Below, piece after piece: positions 8,544-16,141 of a stretch of DNA of 64,000 nt. The DNA is from Roseomonas populi. GTDB taxonomy: Bacteria > Pseudomonadota > Alphaproteobacteria > Acetobacterales > Acetobacteraceae. The notes beneath the pieces are model-generated. The model did not search any database. It was given only the letters and a program-made list of their open reading frames with translations, and had not been told where the DNA came from. The stretch lies in the NCBI RefSeq assembly GCF_024594815.1, contig NZ_JANJOU010000030.1, positions 1-64,000 on the forward strand. The letters run 5' to 3'. Every line of letters starts with the position of its first letter. The stretch's first letter is position 1. A program made the position numbers and the translations under genes.

Positions 8544-9758
8544 TCAGCCCGATACGGGCTCCAGTTCCGCCGGAACCTCCCTGCCGTCCCGGAAGGCGGC
8601 CGCGGCCGCCGCCACGGCGGCGTCATAGAGGCGGCGGCGGCACCGGCCCGCCGCGGCGAGCGCCCGGGCCCGCTGCTCCAGGCTGCCCGTGCGGGAATCG
8701 TAGCGCAGCCCGTTCCGCCGCGCCTCGGCCTGGATGACGTCGGTGCGCGCGCGGCGCAGCGCCTCGTAGCCCCGGAGGATCTCCGGCACCTCCGCCGCGT
8801 CCCGCCCCTCCAGCAGCACGGCCAGGGCCACGCCGTCCTCGACCGCCTGGTTCGCGCCCTGGCCGAGATGGGGGAGCATGGGATGGGCGGCGTCGCCGAG
8901 GAGGGCGAGGCGGCCATTCGTCCAGCTCTCCAGCGGGCGGCGGTCGTAGAGACCCCACCAGAAGCAGCTCTCCACCTTCGACAGCAACTCGGTCACCGGC
9001 GCGTCCCAGCCGGCGAAGGAGGCGGCCAGCTCGTCCCGGTCGCCGACGGCGGACCAGGACTCCACGGTCTGGCTGCTGGTGGGGACGAAGCCGACATAGT
9101 TGAGGAGCTGCCCGCCGCGGACGGGGAAGACCATGAAGTGCTTCCCATCGCCCATCCAGACCTGGTGCGCCTCGTCCAGCCAGCCCGGCAGCCTCTCTCG
9201 CGCGATCAGGCCGCGATAGGCGCGGGAGCCCGAGTATTCCGGCGGCATGGGGCCGACCACGTGCTTCTGCAGGGCCGAGTGGATGCCGTCCGCCGCGATG
9301 ACGACATCCGTCTCCGCGGTGCTCCCGTTCGCGAATTCCAGCCGGGCGGTGCGCCCATCCTGCTGCAGGCCCGTGCAGCGGTGCCCGGTATGCACCACGC
9401 CGGCCGGGAGCGCGGCGGCCAGCGCCTCCAGCAGGTCGGCCCGGTGCATGCCGTAGAAGCCGTTCCAGCCGCTGGAGTCCGCCATGACGATCGGGCCGAC
9501 GACGCTGCCATCCATGCGGTAGTAGCGGGAGGCGGGGCCGACCCTGGCGCCCACCGCCGCCAGCGCCGGGCCCAGCCCCATGCGCTCCAGCTGGCGCAGG
9601 CTGTTCGGGTAGATGAAGACGCCAGCCCCGACCTCGCCCAGCACGGGCGCCTGCTCATAGACCGAGACCTGGAGGCCGCGGCGCAGCAGGGCGAGGGCGG
9701 CGGAGAGCCCCCCGATGCCGCCCCCCACGATCGCGGCGCGCAATGGTTGTGCCGGCAT
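8544..9758 (-). CDS. FAD-dependent monooxygenase (salicylate/3-hydroxybenzoate hydroxylase-like)
   Basis: A 404-residue class A flavoprotein monooxygenase. It has the Rossmann GGGIGG (residues 12-17), the DG motif DVVIAADGIHS (151-161) and the second FAD motif GDAAHPMLP (288-296). These three define the salicylate hydroxylase/6-hydroxynicotinate monooxygenase group, which uses NAD(P)H and oxygen to hydroxylate aromatic acids. The ATG at 9758 is preferred over longer versions because AAGGA precedes it and the glycine motif then falls near the N-terminus as usual. It is followed by a TctC receptor and diverges from a LysR regulator, the usual arrangement for aromatic-acid catabolism. The exact substrate cannot be read. 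Confidence 0.9.
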   Translation of the reverse strand: MPAQPLRAAIVGGGIGGLSAALALLRRGLQVSVYEQAPVLGEVGAGVFIYPNSLRQLERMGLGPALAAVGARVGPASRYYRMDGSVVGPIVMADSSGWNGFYGMHRADLLEALAAALPAGVVHTGHRCTGLQQDGRTARLEFANGSTAETDVVIAADGIHSALQKHVVGPMPPEYSGSRAYRGLIARERLPGWLDEAHQVWMGDGKHFMVFPVRGGQLLNYVGFVPTSSQTVESWSAVGDRDELAASFAGWDAPVTELLSKVESCFWWGLYDRRPLESWTNGRLALLGDAAHPMLPHLGQGANQAVEDGVALAVLLEGRDAAEVPEILRGYEALRRARTDVIQAEARRNGLRYDSRTGSLEQRARALAAAGRCRRRLYDAAVAAAAAAFRDGREVPAELEPVSG

Positions 9759-9931
9759 GGCGTGTGTCCTTCGTGCTGCCGTGTTCAGGGCCGCAGGGCC
9801 TTCGGCGGAACTGGCAGGGCGGCCCGGCACCGCCGAATGCGGCGCACCATGCCCAGGCCTGTCCGGCCCCCATTGCCTTCGCCAAGAATGAGGAGGCGGA
9901 ATTCATTCGACAACACGGGGTTACACTCTTA

Positions 9932-9944
9932 GTTCATGGCGAAC
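9932..9944. promoter_or_regulatory. inverted repeat, candidate LysR binding site
   Basis: GTTCATGGCGAAC consists of GTTC and GAAC around five bases, in the intergenic region between the divergent monooxygenase and LysR genes and 27 bases before the chosen LysR start. LysR-type boxes are typically short interrupted dyads of this kind with a T/A core. Its position fits autoregulation; binding is inferred. Confidence 0.35.
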
Positions 9945-9970
9945 GACTATAGATCCCCGGGGTGGGGCCG

Positions 9971-10879
9971 GTGAGCATCAACCTTCGTCAGCTCCGCGCC
10001 TTCATCGCCGTGGCGGAAGCCGGCAACTTCACCCGTGCCGCAGGGGCGCTGCACACCGCGCAGCCCATGGTGTCCTCCCTGGTCCGGGAACTGGAAGAGG
10101 AGCTCGGCTTCCGCCTCTTCGACCGCACGACCCGCCGCGTGGAACTGACCGAGGCCGCGGCGGAATTCCTTGAGGATGCCCGGCGCCTGACCGGGGAGCT
10201 GGACAGGGCCGTGCTGCGGGCGCGCGGCATCGGCGCGCGGCGGCGCGGCCATCTCAGCATCGGCGCACCGCCGCTGCTCGCCGCCGCGCTGCTGCCCGGC
10301 GTGATCCGCGATTTCGCGAGAGCGGCGCCCGGCGTCACGGTGACGCTGCTGGACCGCCCCATCGCCACGATCAGCGCGCTGGTACGGGACGGCGAGGTGC
10401 AGCTCGGCATGGGGACCTTCCGGCGGGAGGAAGGGCTGGCGCGGGTGCCGCTGGTCGCCGACCAGCTGTCCCTCCTTTGCAGGGCGGACCACCCGCTCGC
10501 CCTGCGGGCGGAGCCGGGCTGGGCCGATCTGGCCGGCCTGCCGCTGATCGCGCTGCGCCCGGGCAACGGCATCCGGGACCAGGTGGAGCGCGGCTACGAG
10601 GCCGCGGGGCTGCGCGCGGAGCCGGCCTTCGAGCTGGACCAGATCGGCACCGTCGTGGCCATGGTGGAGGCAGGCCTCGGCATCACGGTGCTGCCGCCCT
10701 ATGCGCTGGGCCCTCTCTCCACCGGGTCGCTCGTCGTGCGCCCGCTGGGCCGCCCCTCCATCATGCGGGAGATCGAGATCGTCCATAGGGAGGGACGCTC
10801 GCTCCCGCCGGCCGCGGCGGGGTTCGTGCGGCTCCTGCGGGCCGGTGCGGCGCGCCTGCAATCGCGCCCGGCGGGCTAG
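9971..10879 (+). CDS. LysR family transcriptional regulator
   Basis: About 302 residues. The N-terminal LysR helix-turn-helix runs over residues 1-60 (NLRQLRAFIAVAEAGNFTRAA, then QPMVSSLVRELEEELGFRLFDR), followed by a periplasmic-binding-protein-like effector domain. The GTG at 9971 is preferred because GGGGTGGGG precedes it; GTG at 9962 in the same frame would add three residues. It diverges from the FAD monooxygenase-TctC pair and most likely activates it in response to the pathway substrate. The effector is unknown. Confidence 0.9.
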   Translation: MSINLRQLRAFIAVAEAGNFTRAAGALHTAQPMVSSLVRELEEELGFRLFDRTTRRVELTEAAAEFLEDARRLTGELDRAVLRARGIGARRRGHLSIGAPPLLAAALLPGVIRDFARAAPGVTVTLLDRPIATISALVRDGEVQLGMGTFRREEGLARVPLVADQLSLLCRADHPLALRAEPGWADLAGLPLIALRPGNGIRDQVERGYEAAGLRAEPAFELDQIGTVVAMVEAGLGITVLPPYALGPLSTGSLVVRPLGRPSIMREIEIVHREGRSLPPAAAGFVRLLRAGAARLQSRPAG

Positions 10880-11049
10880 ATCCGCCCGCCCATCCTGGCG
10901 AGCCGCTGCCGGTGCGCGTGAGCGGGGCCGGAATGGCGGGGCGCGGCGGCAGCCGCCGGCCAGGGAACCATCCGCGGCATTGTCTTACGTTACCGTCATC
11001 ATCTAGCCTCGCCGGGGATGGCGCAGAAAGCGCCACCGAGGAGGAACTC

Positions 11050-12273
11050 ATGACGTCCCATCCCGCGTGGCGACCGGCCCTAGCCGGCGTGCTCTCCCTT
11101 GCGATCGCCGTCCCGGCCCTGGCCCAGCAGCCCGCTGCACCGGCAGCGCCGCCGTCCTGGGCGCAGGGGCGCACGGCGGAGCAGGCCAACAGCCCCCTGG
11201 CCCCCCACGCGCCGCGGCTGACGGCGACGCCCGCCGACCGCATCCCGCTGGACTCCATCCGCCTGCCCGAGGGCTTCAAGGCGGAGGTCTGGGCCTCCGG
11301 CATGCCGGGCGCGCGGATGATGACGCGCGGCGAGGACGGGACGATCTATGTCGGCACCCGCGCCATCGGGCGCGTCTATGCCGTGAAGGACGAGGGCGGC
11401 AACCGCACCTCGCGGGTCCTCGCGCAGCGGCTGGACAACCCGAACGGCGTGGCGGTGAAGGATGGCGCGCTCTACGTCATCGCGATCAACAGGGTGCTGC
11501 GCTACGACAACATCGCGGGGAACCCGAACGCCGAGCCGGTGGAGCTGACCCAGGCCTTCAACCTGCCGACCGAGGCGCATCACGGCTGGAAGTTCGCGGC
11601 CTTCGGCCCGGACGGCAAGCTGTACATGAACATCGGCGTGCCCTGTAACACCTGCACCTTCGACGAGAACCGGCACGCGCTGATCGTGCGCTACAACCCC
11701 GATGGCTCGGGGCGCGAGATCATGGGGCATGGCATCCGCAACTCGGTGGGCTTCGACTGGCGGCCGGGGACGAACGTGCTCTACGCCAGCAACAACGGGC
11801 GCGACTGGGCGGGCAACGACGCGCCGGACGACACGCTGCACCGCCTCTCCCGCCCCGGCGAGCACCACGGCTTCCCCTACTGCTCCGGCAATGCCTGGCA
11901 GGATCCCGGGCAGACCGGGCGCAAGTGCTCGGAGTTCCCGGCCCCCGTCGCGATGCTCGGGCCGCACACGGCGGCGCTGGGGATGCGCTTCTACACCGGC
12001 ACCATGTTCCCCGAGGCCTACCGCGGCCGGGCCTTCATCGCGCGGCACGGCTCCTGGAACCGCGACGCGAAGAGCGGCTTCGACGTGGTGACGGTGGCGC
12101 TGAACGAGGACGGCTCGCAGGGGAAGATGGAGCCCTTCCTGACGGGGCTGCTCGATTCCGGCGACAACAGCTTCAAGGGCCGGCCGACCGACGTGCTGGT
12201 GATGCCCGACGGGGCGCTGCTCGTCTCGGACGAGCAGAACGGCGCGATCTACCGCATCTCCTATCAGCGGTGA
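11050..12273 (+). CDS. PQQ-dependent sugar dehydrogenase / sorbosone dehydrogenase family
   Basis: A 407-residue secreted beta-propeller. A signal peptide ends near residue 25 (AVPALAQQ); AGGAGG precedes the ATG. Characteristic stretches are GFKAEVWASGMPGARMM, the DNPNGVA blade, GHGIRNSVGFDW and the late segment GMRFYTGTMFPEAYRGR. The family includes soluble glucose and L-sorbosone dehydrogenases, periplasmic enzymes that oxidise sugars or aldehydes with PQQ and pass electrons to cytochrome c. The next gene is a dihaem cytochrome c whose GTG start overlaps this gene's stop, and the pqq operon converges from the other side. Context therefore supports PQQ use. The sugar is unknown, and some family members have no proven cofactor. 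Confidence 0.87.
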   Translation: MTSHPAWRPALAGVLSLAIAVPALAQQPAAPAAPPSWAQGRTAEQANSPLAPHAPRLTATPADRIPLDSIRLPEGFKAEVWASGMPGARMMTRGEDGTIYVGTRAIGRVYAVKDEGGNRTSRVLAQRLDNPNGVAVKDGALYVIAINRVLRYDNIAGNPNAEPVELTQAFNLPTEAHHGWKFAAFGPDGKLYMNIGVPCNTCTFDENRHALIVRYNPDGSGREIMGHGIRNSVGFDWRPGTNVLYASNNGRDWAGNDAPDDTLHRLSRPGEHHGFPYCSGNAWQDPGQTGRKCSEFPAPVAMLGPHTAALGMRFYTGTMFPEAYRGRAFIARHGSWNRDAKSGFDVVTVALNEDGSQGKMEPFLTGLLDSGDNSFKGRPTDVLVMPDGALLVSDEQNGAIYRISYQR

Positions 12274-12866
12274 CGGGCTTGCGGGTTTTGTTCCTGGGGC
12301 TGGCGCTGTTGGCGCCGGCCCTTCCTGCCGCCGCGCAAGGTAGCGCGGCGGAACGGGGCGAGAAGCTGGCAGCGGAGCGCAGCTGCGGCGCCTGCCACGG
12401 CGAGCGCGGGGTTTCCGCGACGCCCTCCATTCCCTCCCTGGCCGGGCAGCAGCAGGAGTTTATCGCGCTGCAACTCGTGCTGTTCCGAGAGGGGTTGCGC
12501 GACATCCCCGCCATGAAGGAGCCGTCCGACGGGCTGACGGACGAGGGGGTGGAGGATCTGGGCGCTTATTTCGCCTCGCTGCCCCACGCGCCGCCGCCGG
12601 ACCGGGCGCGGCGGAACGTGCCCGCCTACAACAACGGCGCTGCGCTGGCGAACCGCCTGCGCTGCGGCGTCTGCCACCTGCCGAACCTCGCCGGGCAGAA
12701 TCAGGTGCCGCACATTGCGGGACAGCGGGAGGAATACCTGTCCGGGACGCTGAAGGCGTATCGCGACAGCACGCGGCACGGCACGGACACGCAGATGAAC
12801 GCCGTGGTGCAGGGGCTGACGGACGCGCAGATCGACCAGATCGCGCACTACATCTCGCAGCGGTAG
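12270..12866 (+). CDS. dihaem cytochrome c (c4-like)
   Basis: A 198-residue exported cytochrome c. Two haem attachment motifs are present, CGACH (about residue 34) and CGVCH (about residue 130), each with distal methionines, giving the two-domain layout of cytochrome c4-like proteins. The GTG at 12270 overlaps the preceding TGA (GTGA), and a hydrophobic leader (VLFLGLALLAPALPAAA) follows. Longer in-frame extensions lie inside the dehydrogenase and are rejected. It probably accepts electrons from the coupled PQQ-type dehydrogenase and passes them to the terminal oxidase. It ends 2 bases before the pqqE stop, so the two operons converge with no intergenic terminator. Confidence 0.9.
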   Translation: MTGLRVLFLGLALLAPALPAAAQGSAAERGEKLAAERSCGACHGERGVSATPSIPSLAGQQQEFIALQLVLFREGLRDIPAMKEPSDGLTDEGVEDLGAYFASLPHAPPPDRARRNVPAYNNGAALANRLRCGVCHLPNLAGQNQVPHIAGQREEYLSGTLKAYRDSTRHGTDTQMNAVVQGLTDAQIDQIAHYISQR

Positions 12867-12867
12867 C

Positions 12868-13968
12868 TCAGCCCGGCACGGTGGCGCGGGCCATTTCCCG
12901 GTAGGTGAAGTCGCCCTCCGCGACGGCAGCTTCCTGCACCGCCAGATCCAGCAGGTGGTGGTGCGGGGAGAGGGCGCAGGCGGGATCGGTCGCCGCCGCC
13001 TCGCCGGTCAGCGCGAAGGCCTGGCAGCGGCAGCCGCCCCAGTCGCGCTCGCGGTGCTCGCAGCCTTGGCAGGGTGCGGGCATCCAGCCGGTGCCGCGGA
13101 AGCGGTTGAAGGCTTCCGAATGCGCCCAGATGTCGGCGAGGGAGTGGTCGCGCACGCTCGGGAAATCGAAGCCGGGCAGGCTCTCGGCGGCGTGGCAGGG
13201 CAGGGCGCGGCCGGCGGGGGAGACGGCGATGAAGGACCGGCCCCAGCCACCCATGCAGGCCTTGGGCCGGTGCGCGTGGTAGTCCGGCACGACGTAGTCG
13301 ATGACGAGGCGGCCCTGGAGGCGGGCGCGCGCCTCGGTGACGGTGCGCGTGGCGGCGTCGAGCTGGGCGCGGCTGGGGAGGAGGGCGTCGCGGTTCCGCA
13401 GGGCCCAGCCGTAGTACTGGACGTGCGCGACCTCCAGCCGCCCGGCGCCGAGGGACAGGGCGAGGTCAATCAGCGCGGGAAGCCGGTCCAGGTTCTGGCG
13501 GTGGACGACCGCGTTGAGGGTCAGGGGCAGGCCGGCGGCGTGGACGGCCTCGGCGAAGGTGAGCTTTCGGGCATGGCCGCCGCGCAATCCGCCGATGCGG
13601 TCGGCGGAAGCCTCCTCGGCATCCTGGACGGAGAGCTGGACGTGATCGAGCCCGGCATCGGCCAGGGCTTGCAGCTTCCCGGCGTCGAGCAGCACGCCCG
13701 ACGTGATGAGGTTGGAGTAGAGGCCGGCACGGGCGGCGTGAGCGACGATCTCCGGCAGGTCGCGCCGCGCGGCGGGCTCCCCGCCGGAGAGGTGGAGTTG
13801 CAGCACGCCGAGGGCTGCGGCCTCGCGGAAGACGCGGCCCCAGGTCTCGGCGTCCAGCTCCGCCGAGGCGCGAGAGAGCTCGACGGGGTTTGAGCAGTAG
13901 GGGCAGCGCAGCGGGCAGCGGTGGGTGAGTTCCGCCAGCAGGCCCAAGGGGGGCGGGGGCGCGGTCAT
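12868..13968 (-). CDS. pqqE: PQQ biosynthesis radical SAM enzyme PqqE
   Basis: A 366-residue cytoplasmic radical SAM protein that links the conserved Glu and Tyr side chains of the PqqA peptide, the first step of PQQ synthesis. The [4Fe-4S] motif CPLRCPYC (Cys18, Cys22, Cys25) follows [16 protein letters not shown] provides the SAM contact. The C-terminal SPASM-type cysteines appear in [17 protein letters not shown] and GGCRC. The ATG overlaps the pqqD stop by 4 nt (ATGA). It is the last gene of pqqABCDE. Length and motifs are typical. Confidence 0.97.
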   Translation of the reverse strand: MTAPPPPLGLLAELTHRCPLRCPYCSNPVELSRASAELDAETWGRVFREAAALGVLQLHLSGGEPAARRDLPEIVAHAARAGLYSNLITSGVLLDAGKLQALADAGLDHVQLSVQDAEEASADRIGGLRGGHARKLTFAEAVHAAGLPLTLNAVVHRQNLDRLPALIDLALSLGAGRLEVAHVQYYGWALRNRDALLPSRAQLDAATRTVTEARARLQGRLVIDYVVPDYHAHRPKACMGGWGRSFIAVSPAGRALPCHAAESLPGFDFPSVRDHSLADIWAHSEAFNRFRGTGWMPAPCQGCEHRERDWGGCRCQAFALTGEAAATDPACALSPHHHLLDLAVQEAAVAEGDFTYREMARATVPG

Positions 13969-14240
13969 GGCGTGACCACGCCCTTTCCGTGCAGGTCGCT
14001 CAGCAGGGCGAGCACGTCGGCGGCGATGGCCTCGCGCGGGGCGTCGTAGCGGGCGGCGAGGTCGTCCACGATCGCGTCCACGCTGCGCGCGCCGTCGATG
14101 AGGCGGAGGATCTCCAGCGCGATCTCGTCGGGGACGAAGAGGCGCTCGGGGCCCACCACCACCCAGCGGTTGCGCGCCGCGTCCTCGCGCAGCCGCATGC
14201 CGCGGGCGAAGCGGGGGACCGTGGCGGGTGCGACCGTCAC
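13965..14240 (-). CDS. pqqD: PqqA-binding chaperone PqqD
   Basis: A 91-residue PqqD. This small protein binds the PqqA peptide and presents it to PqqE. Conserved features include [10 protein letters not shown] near the N-terminus, the [10 protein letters not shown] strand and the [21 protein letters not shown] segment. The start is GTG at 14240, which overlaps the pqqC stop by 4 nt; longer forms would run into pqqC. Both junctions of pqqD are 4-nt overlaps, which should keep PqqC, PqqD and PqqE in step. PqqD is a separate gene here, not fused to pqqC or pqqE. Confidence 0.96.
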   Translation of the reverse strand: MTVAPATVPRFARGMRLREDAARNRWVVVGPERLFVPDEIALEILRLIDGARSVDAIVDDLAARYDAPREAIAADVLALLSDLHGKGVVTP

Positions 14241-14995
14241 GGCACGCCCGGGACAAAGGCGCCCGGCGGGGGAAGGCCCGGGGCGACATAGGCGTGGTGC
14301 AGCGCGTCCAGCTGCGCCCAGAGGAGGTCGCACTTGAAGCGCAGCGCAGCCAGCACCTGTTCCTGCTGCGTGCGGCTGCGCGCCTCGCGCGTCACGTAGT
14401 CCAGGGCGAAGGCGACGTCCTGGGGCGCCTGGGTCAGCCGCGGGGTGAAGTAGGCGAGCGTCGCCTCGTCCACGAAGTCGTAGGCGCGGAGCATGCCGCT
14501 GACGCGCTCCGAGATGATGGCGGGGGAGAACATCTCGGTCAGCGAGGAGGCCACCGCCTCCAGTAGGCTGCGCTCCCGCACGAAGTGGACATAGGCGTCC
14601 ACGGCGAAGCGGGTGGCGGGCAGCAGGCCGCGCAGAGAGGTGACATAGGCGTCGTCCAGCCCGAGGCCGCGGGTGAGGACGAGCCAGCGCTCCACCCCGC
14701 CGGGCTTGCTGCCGTCGCCGTCATGGTCCTCCAGTCGGCGGCGCCACTCCCGGCGCAGCGCCGTGGTGGGCAGGCGGGCGAGGAGGGAGGCGTCCTTCGC
14801 GGGGATGCTGGCTTGGTAGTAGTAGCGGTTCAGCGCCCAGGCCTGGACCTGGCCCTTGGAGAGTTTCCCGCCGTGCAGCAGCCGGTGGAAGGGGTGCAGG
14901 TTGTGGTAGCGCTCCGCGCCGATGGCGCGCAGCCGCTCCTCCAGCTCGTCGGGCGGGAGCAGGTCGTCCTCGTTCTCGTCCAGCAGCGCACTCAC
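14237..14995 (-). CDS. pqqC: pyrroloquinoline-quinone synthase PqqC
   Basis: A 252-residue PqqC, the cofactor-free oxidase that closes and oxidises the last PQQ precursor with oxygen. Typical motifs are [28 protein letters not shown] (given in pieces: [28 protein letters not shown]), EMFSP and the C-terminal region with [13 protein letters not shown]. The GTG at 14995 overlaps the pqqB TGA by 4 nt, which fixes the start. Longer readings fall inside pqqB. Length matches the family (about 250). Confidence 0.96.
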   Translation of the reverse strand: MSALLDENEDDLLPPDELEERLRAIGAERYHNLHPFHRLLHGGKLSKGQVQAWALNRYYYQASIPAKDASLLARLPTTALRREWRRRLEDHDGDGSKPGGVERWLVLTRGLGLDDAYVTSLRGLLPATRFAVDAYVHFVRERSLLEAVASSLTEMFSPAIISERVSGMLRAYDFVDEATLAYFTPRLTQAPQDVAFALDYVTREARSRTQQEQVLAALRFKCDLLWAQLDALHHAYVAPGLPPPGAFVPGVP

Positions 14996-15924
14996 GCGGT
15001 GATCTCCATGCCGTCCTCGGCGACCTCCCAGCCGGCGGCGGCGACCATGGCGCGCTCCGGGCTGTCCTCCAGCAGGACGGGGTTGGTGTTGTTCAGGTGG
15101 ACGAGGATGCGGCGCCGCACGCCAAGGTCCTCGAAGGCGGCGAGGGTGCCATCCTCGCCGGAGATGGACATGTGGCCCATGCGGGCGCCCGTCTTGGGGC
15201 CGGCGCCCGCGCGGATCATCTCGTCGTCGCGCCACAGCGTTCCGTCGAAGAGCACGACCTCCGCGCCGCGGAGGCGGGCGTGGAGGTCATCGGTCATCGC
15301 CGCGCAGCCCGGGATGAAATGGACGGCCCGCCTCCCCTCCGCGCGCAGGGCAAGGCCGATCGTGGTGCCCGGCTCGCCCGGCTCGGCCTCGTCCCGGGTT
15401 TCCTGGAACAGGGGAACCTTGCTGGGAACGGGATAGGCCTCGACGGAAAGGCCGAGCGGCTCTCCCCCGGCATCGCGAAGGTCTAGCGGTGCCTCCAGCG
15501 GAAGGTCGCGGCGGGGCACGATGGCGGGGTTCAGGGCGCCGAAGATCGGGTTCGCGGCGAGCACGGCATGGGTGGGTGCCGTTGCGTAGAGGGCGAAGGG
15601 ATGACGCTCGCGGAGGGAGAGGAGGCCGGCGATCGTGTCCACCTCGGCCCCTGTCAGCACGGCGGCGGCGATGGGGGAGTGCCGGACGGCACTTCCAACA
15701 GGGCGCGGGTGCAGGGCGGGGGTGGCGGCGATCTGCGCCGTCAGCTCCGGCGCGGCGTTGACGAGCACCCAGCGCTCGCCATCCGCGCTGGCGGCCAGGG
15801 CGCACTGGGTGCGGGGGCGGGCGGCCGGATCACCGGCGCGCGCGCGGCGGCAGCCCGGGCCGGCAGAGTTCCACTGCGGGAAACCACCGCCGGCCGCGGC
15901 GCCGAGCACGATGAGCTTCAGCAT
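14992..15924 (-). CDS. pqqB: PQQ biosynthesis protein PqqB
   Basis: A 310-residue metallo-beta-lactamase-fold protein, needed for hydroxylating the tyrosine-derived ring in PQQ maturation. Diagnostic stretches are the N-terminus LIVLGAAAGGGFPQWN, LTGAEVDTIAGLLSLRER and the late FDGTLWRDDEM and HLNNTNPVL. AGGA precedes the ATG. It follows pqqA after a 38-base gap that contains a strong GC hairpin, and overlaps pqqC by 4 nt. Confidence 0.97.
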   Translation of the reverse strand: MLKLIVLGAAAGGGFPQWNSAGPGCRRARAGDPAARPRTQCALAASADGERWVLVNAAPELTAQIAATPALHPRPVGSAVRHSPIAAAVLTGAEVDTIAGLLSLRERHPFALYATAPTHAVLAANPIFGALNPAIVPRRDLPLEAPLDLRDAGGEPLGLSVEAYPVPSKVPLFQETRDEAEPGEPGTTIGLALRAEGRRAVHFIPGCAAMTDDLHARLRGAEVVLFDGTLWRDDEMIRAGAGPKTGARMGHMSISGEDGTLAAFEDLGVRRRILVHLNNTNPVLLEDSPERAMVAAAGWEVAEDGMEITA

Positions 15925-15936
15925 CCGGGTCCTGTT

Positions 15937-15955
15937 CCCCCGGCCGGGCCGGGGG
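15937..15955 (-). promoter_or_regulatory. hairpin between pqqA and pqqB, candidate attenuator/processing site
   Basis: On the pqq transcript CCCCCGGC, a three-base loop and GCCGGGGG form a perfect 8-bp GC stem between the pqqA stop (15963) and the pqqB start (15924). No U-run follows. PqqA is needed in much greater amount than the enzymes, so a partial terminator or 3'-stabilising stem here would make sense. This is inference from position. Confidence 0.5.
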
Positions 15956-15962
15956 CGGCGGG

Positions 15963-16040
15963 TCAGACCTCCGCGCAGGCGTAGGAGTTGATTTCCATCG
16001 CGACGGAGATCTCGACGATCTTGGGGGTCTTCCAGGCCAT
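15963..16040 (-). CDS. pqqA: PQQ precursor peptide PqqA
   Basis: A 25-residue ribosomal peptide, MAWKTPKIVEISVAMEINSYACAEV minus nothing else; key residues are Trp3, Lys4, Pro6 and the crosslinked Glu16 and Tyr20 in E-x3-Y spacing. PqqE joins these two side chains, and the product becomes PQQ. AAGGAGG lies 8 nt before the ATG, a stronger ribosome site than those of the later genes. It heads pqqABCDE. A perfect stem-loop lies directly upstream of the ribosome site and another lies between pqqA and pqqB. Confidence 0.97.
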   Translation of the reverse strand: MAWKTPKIVEISVAMEINSYACAEV

Positions 16041-16055
16041 ATCCGTTCCTCCTTT

Positions 16056-16075
16056 GGGTTGCCGTTTGGCAACCC
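16056..16075 (-). promoter_or_regulatory. stem-loop in the pqqA leader
   Basis: Read on the pqq strand, GGGTTGCC-AAAC-GGCAACCC is a perfect 8-bp stem with a four-base loop, ending 2-3 bases before the AAGGAGG of pqqA. It could stabilise the short mRNA, control translation, or be a DNA operator, since it is also a 20-bp interrupted palindrome. The sequence does not decide which. Confidence 0.5.
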
Positions 16076-16141
16076 CGATATTCCGAACGATCGCGTTGCC
16101 CGCGTCAATCAATCTTTCCGCCACGGCCCGGCCGCTCCGGA

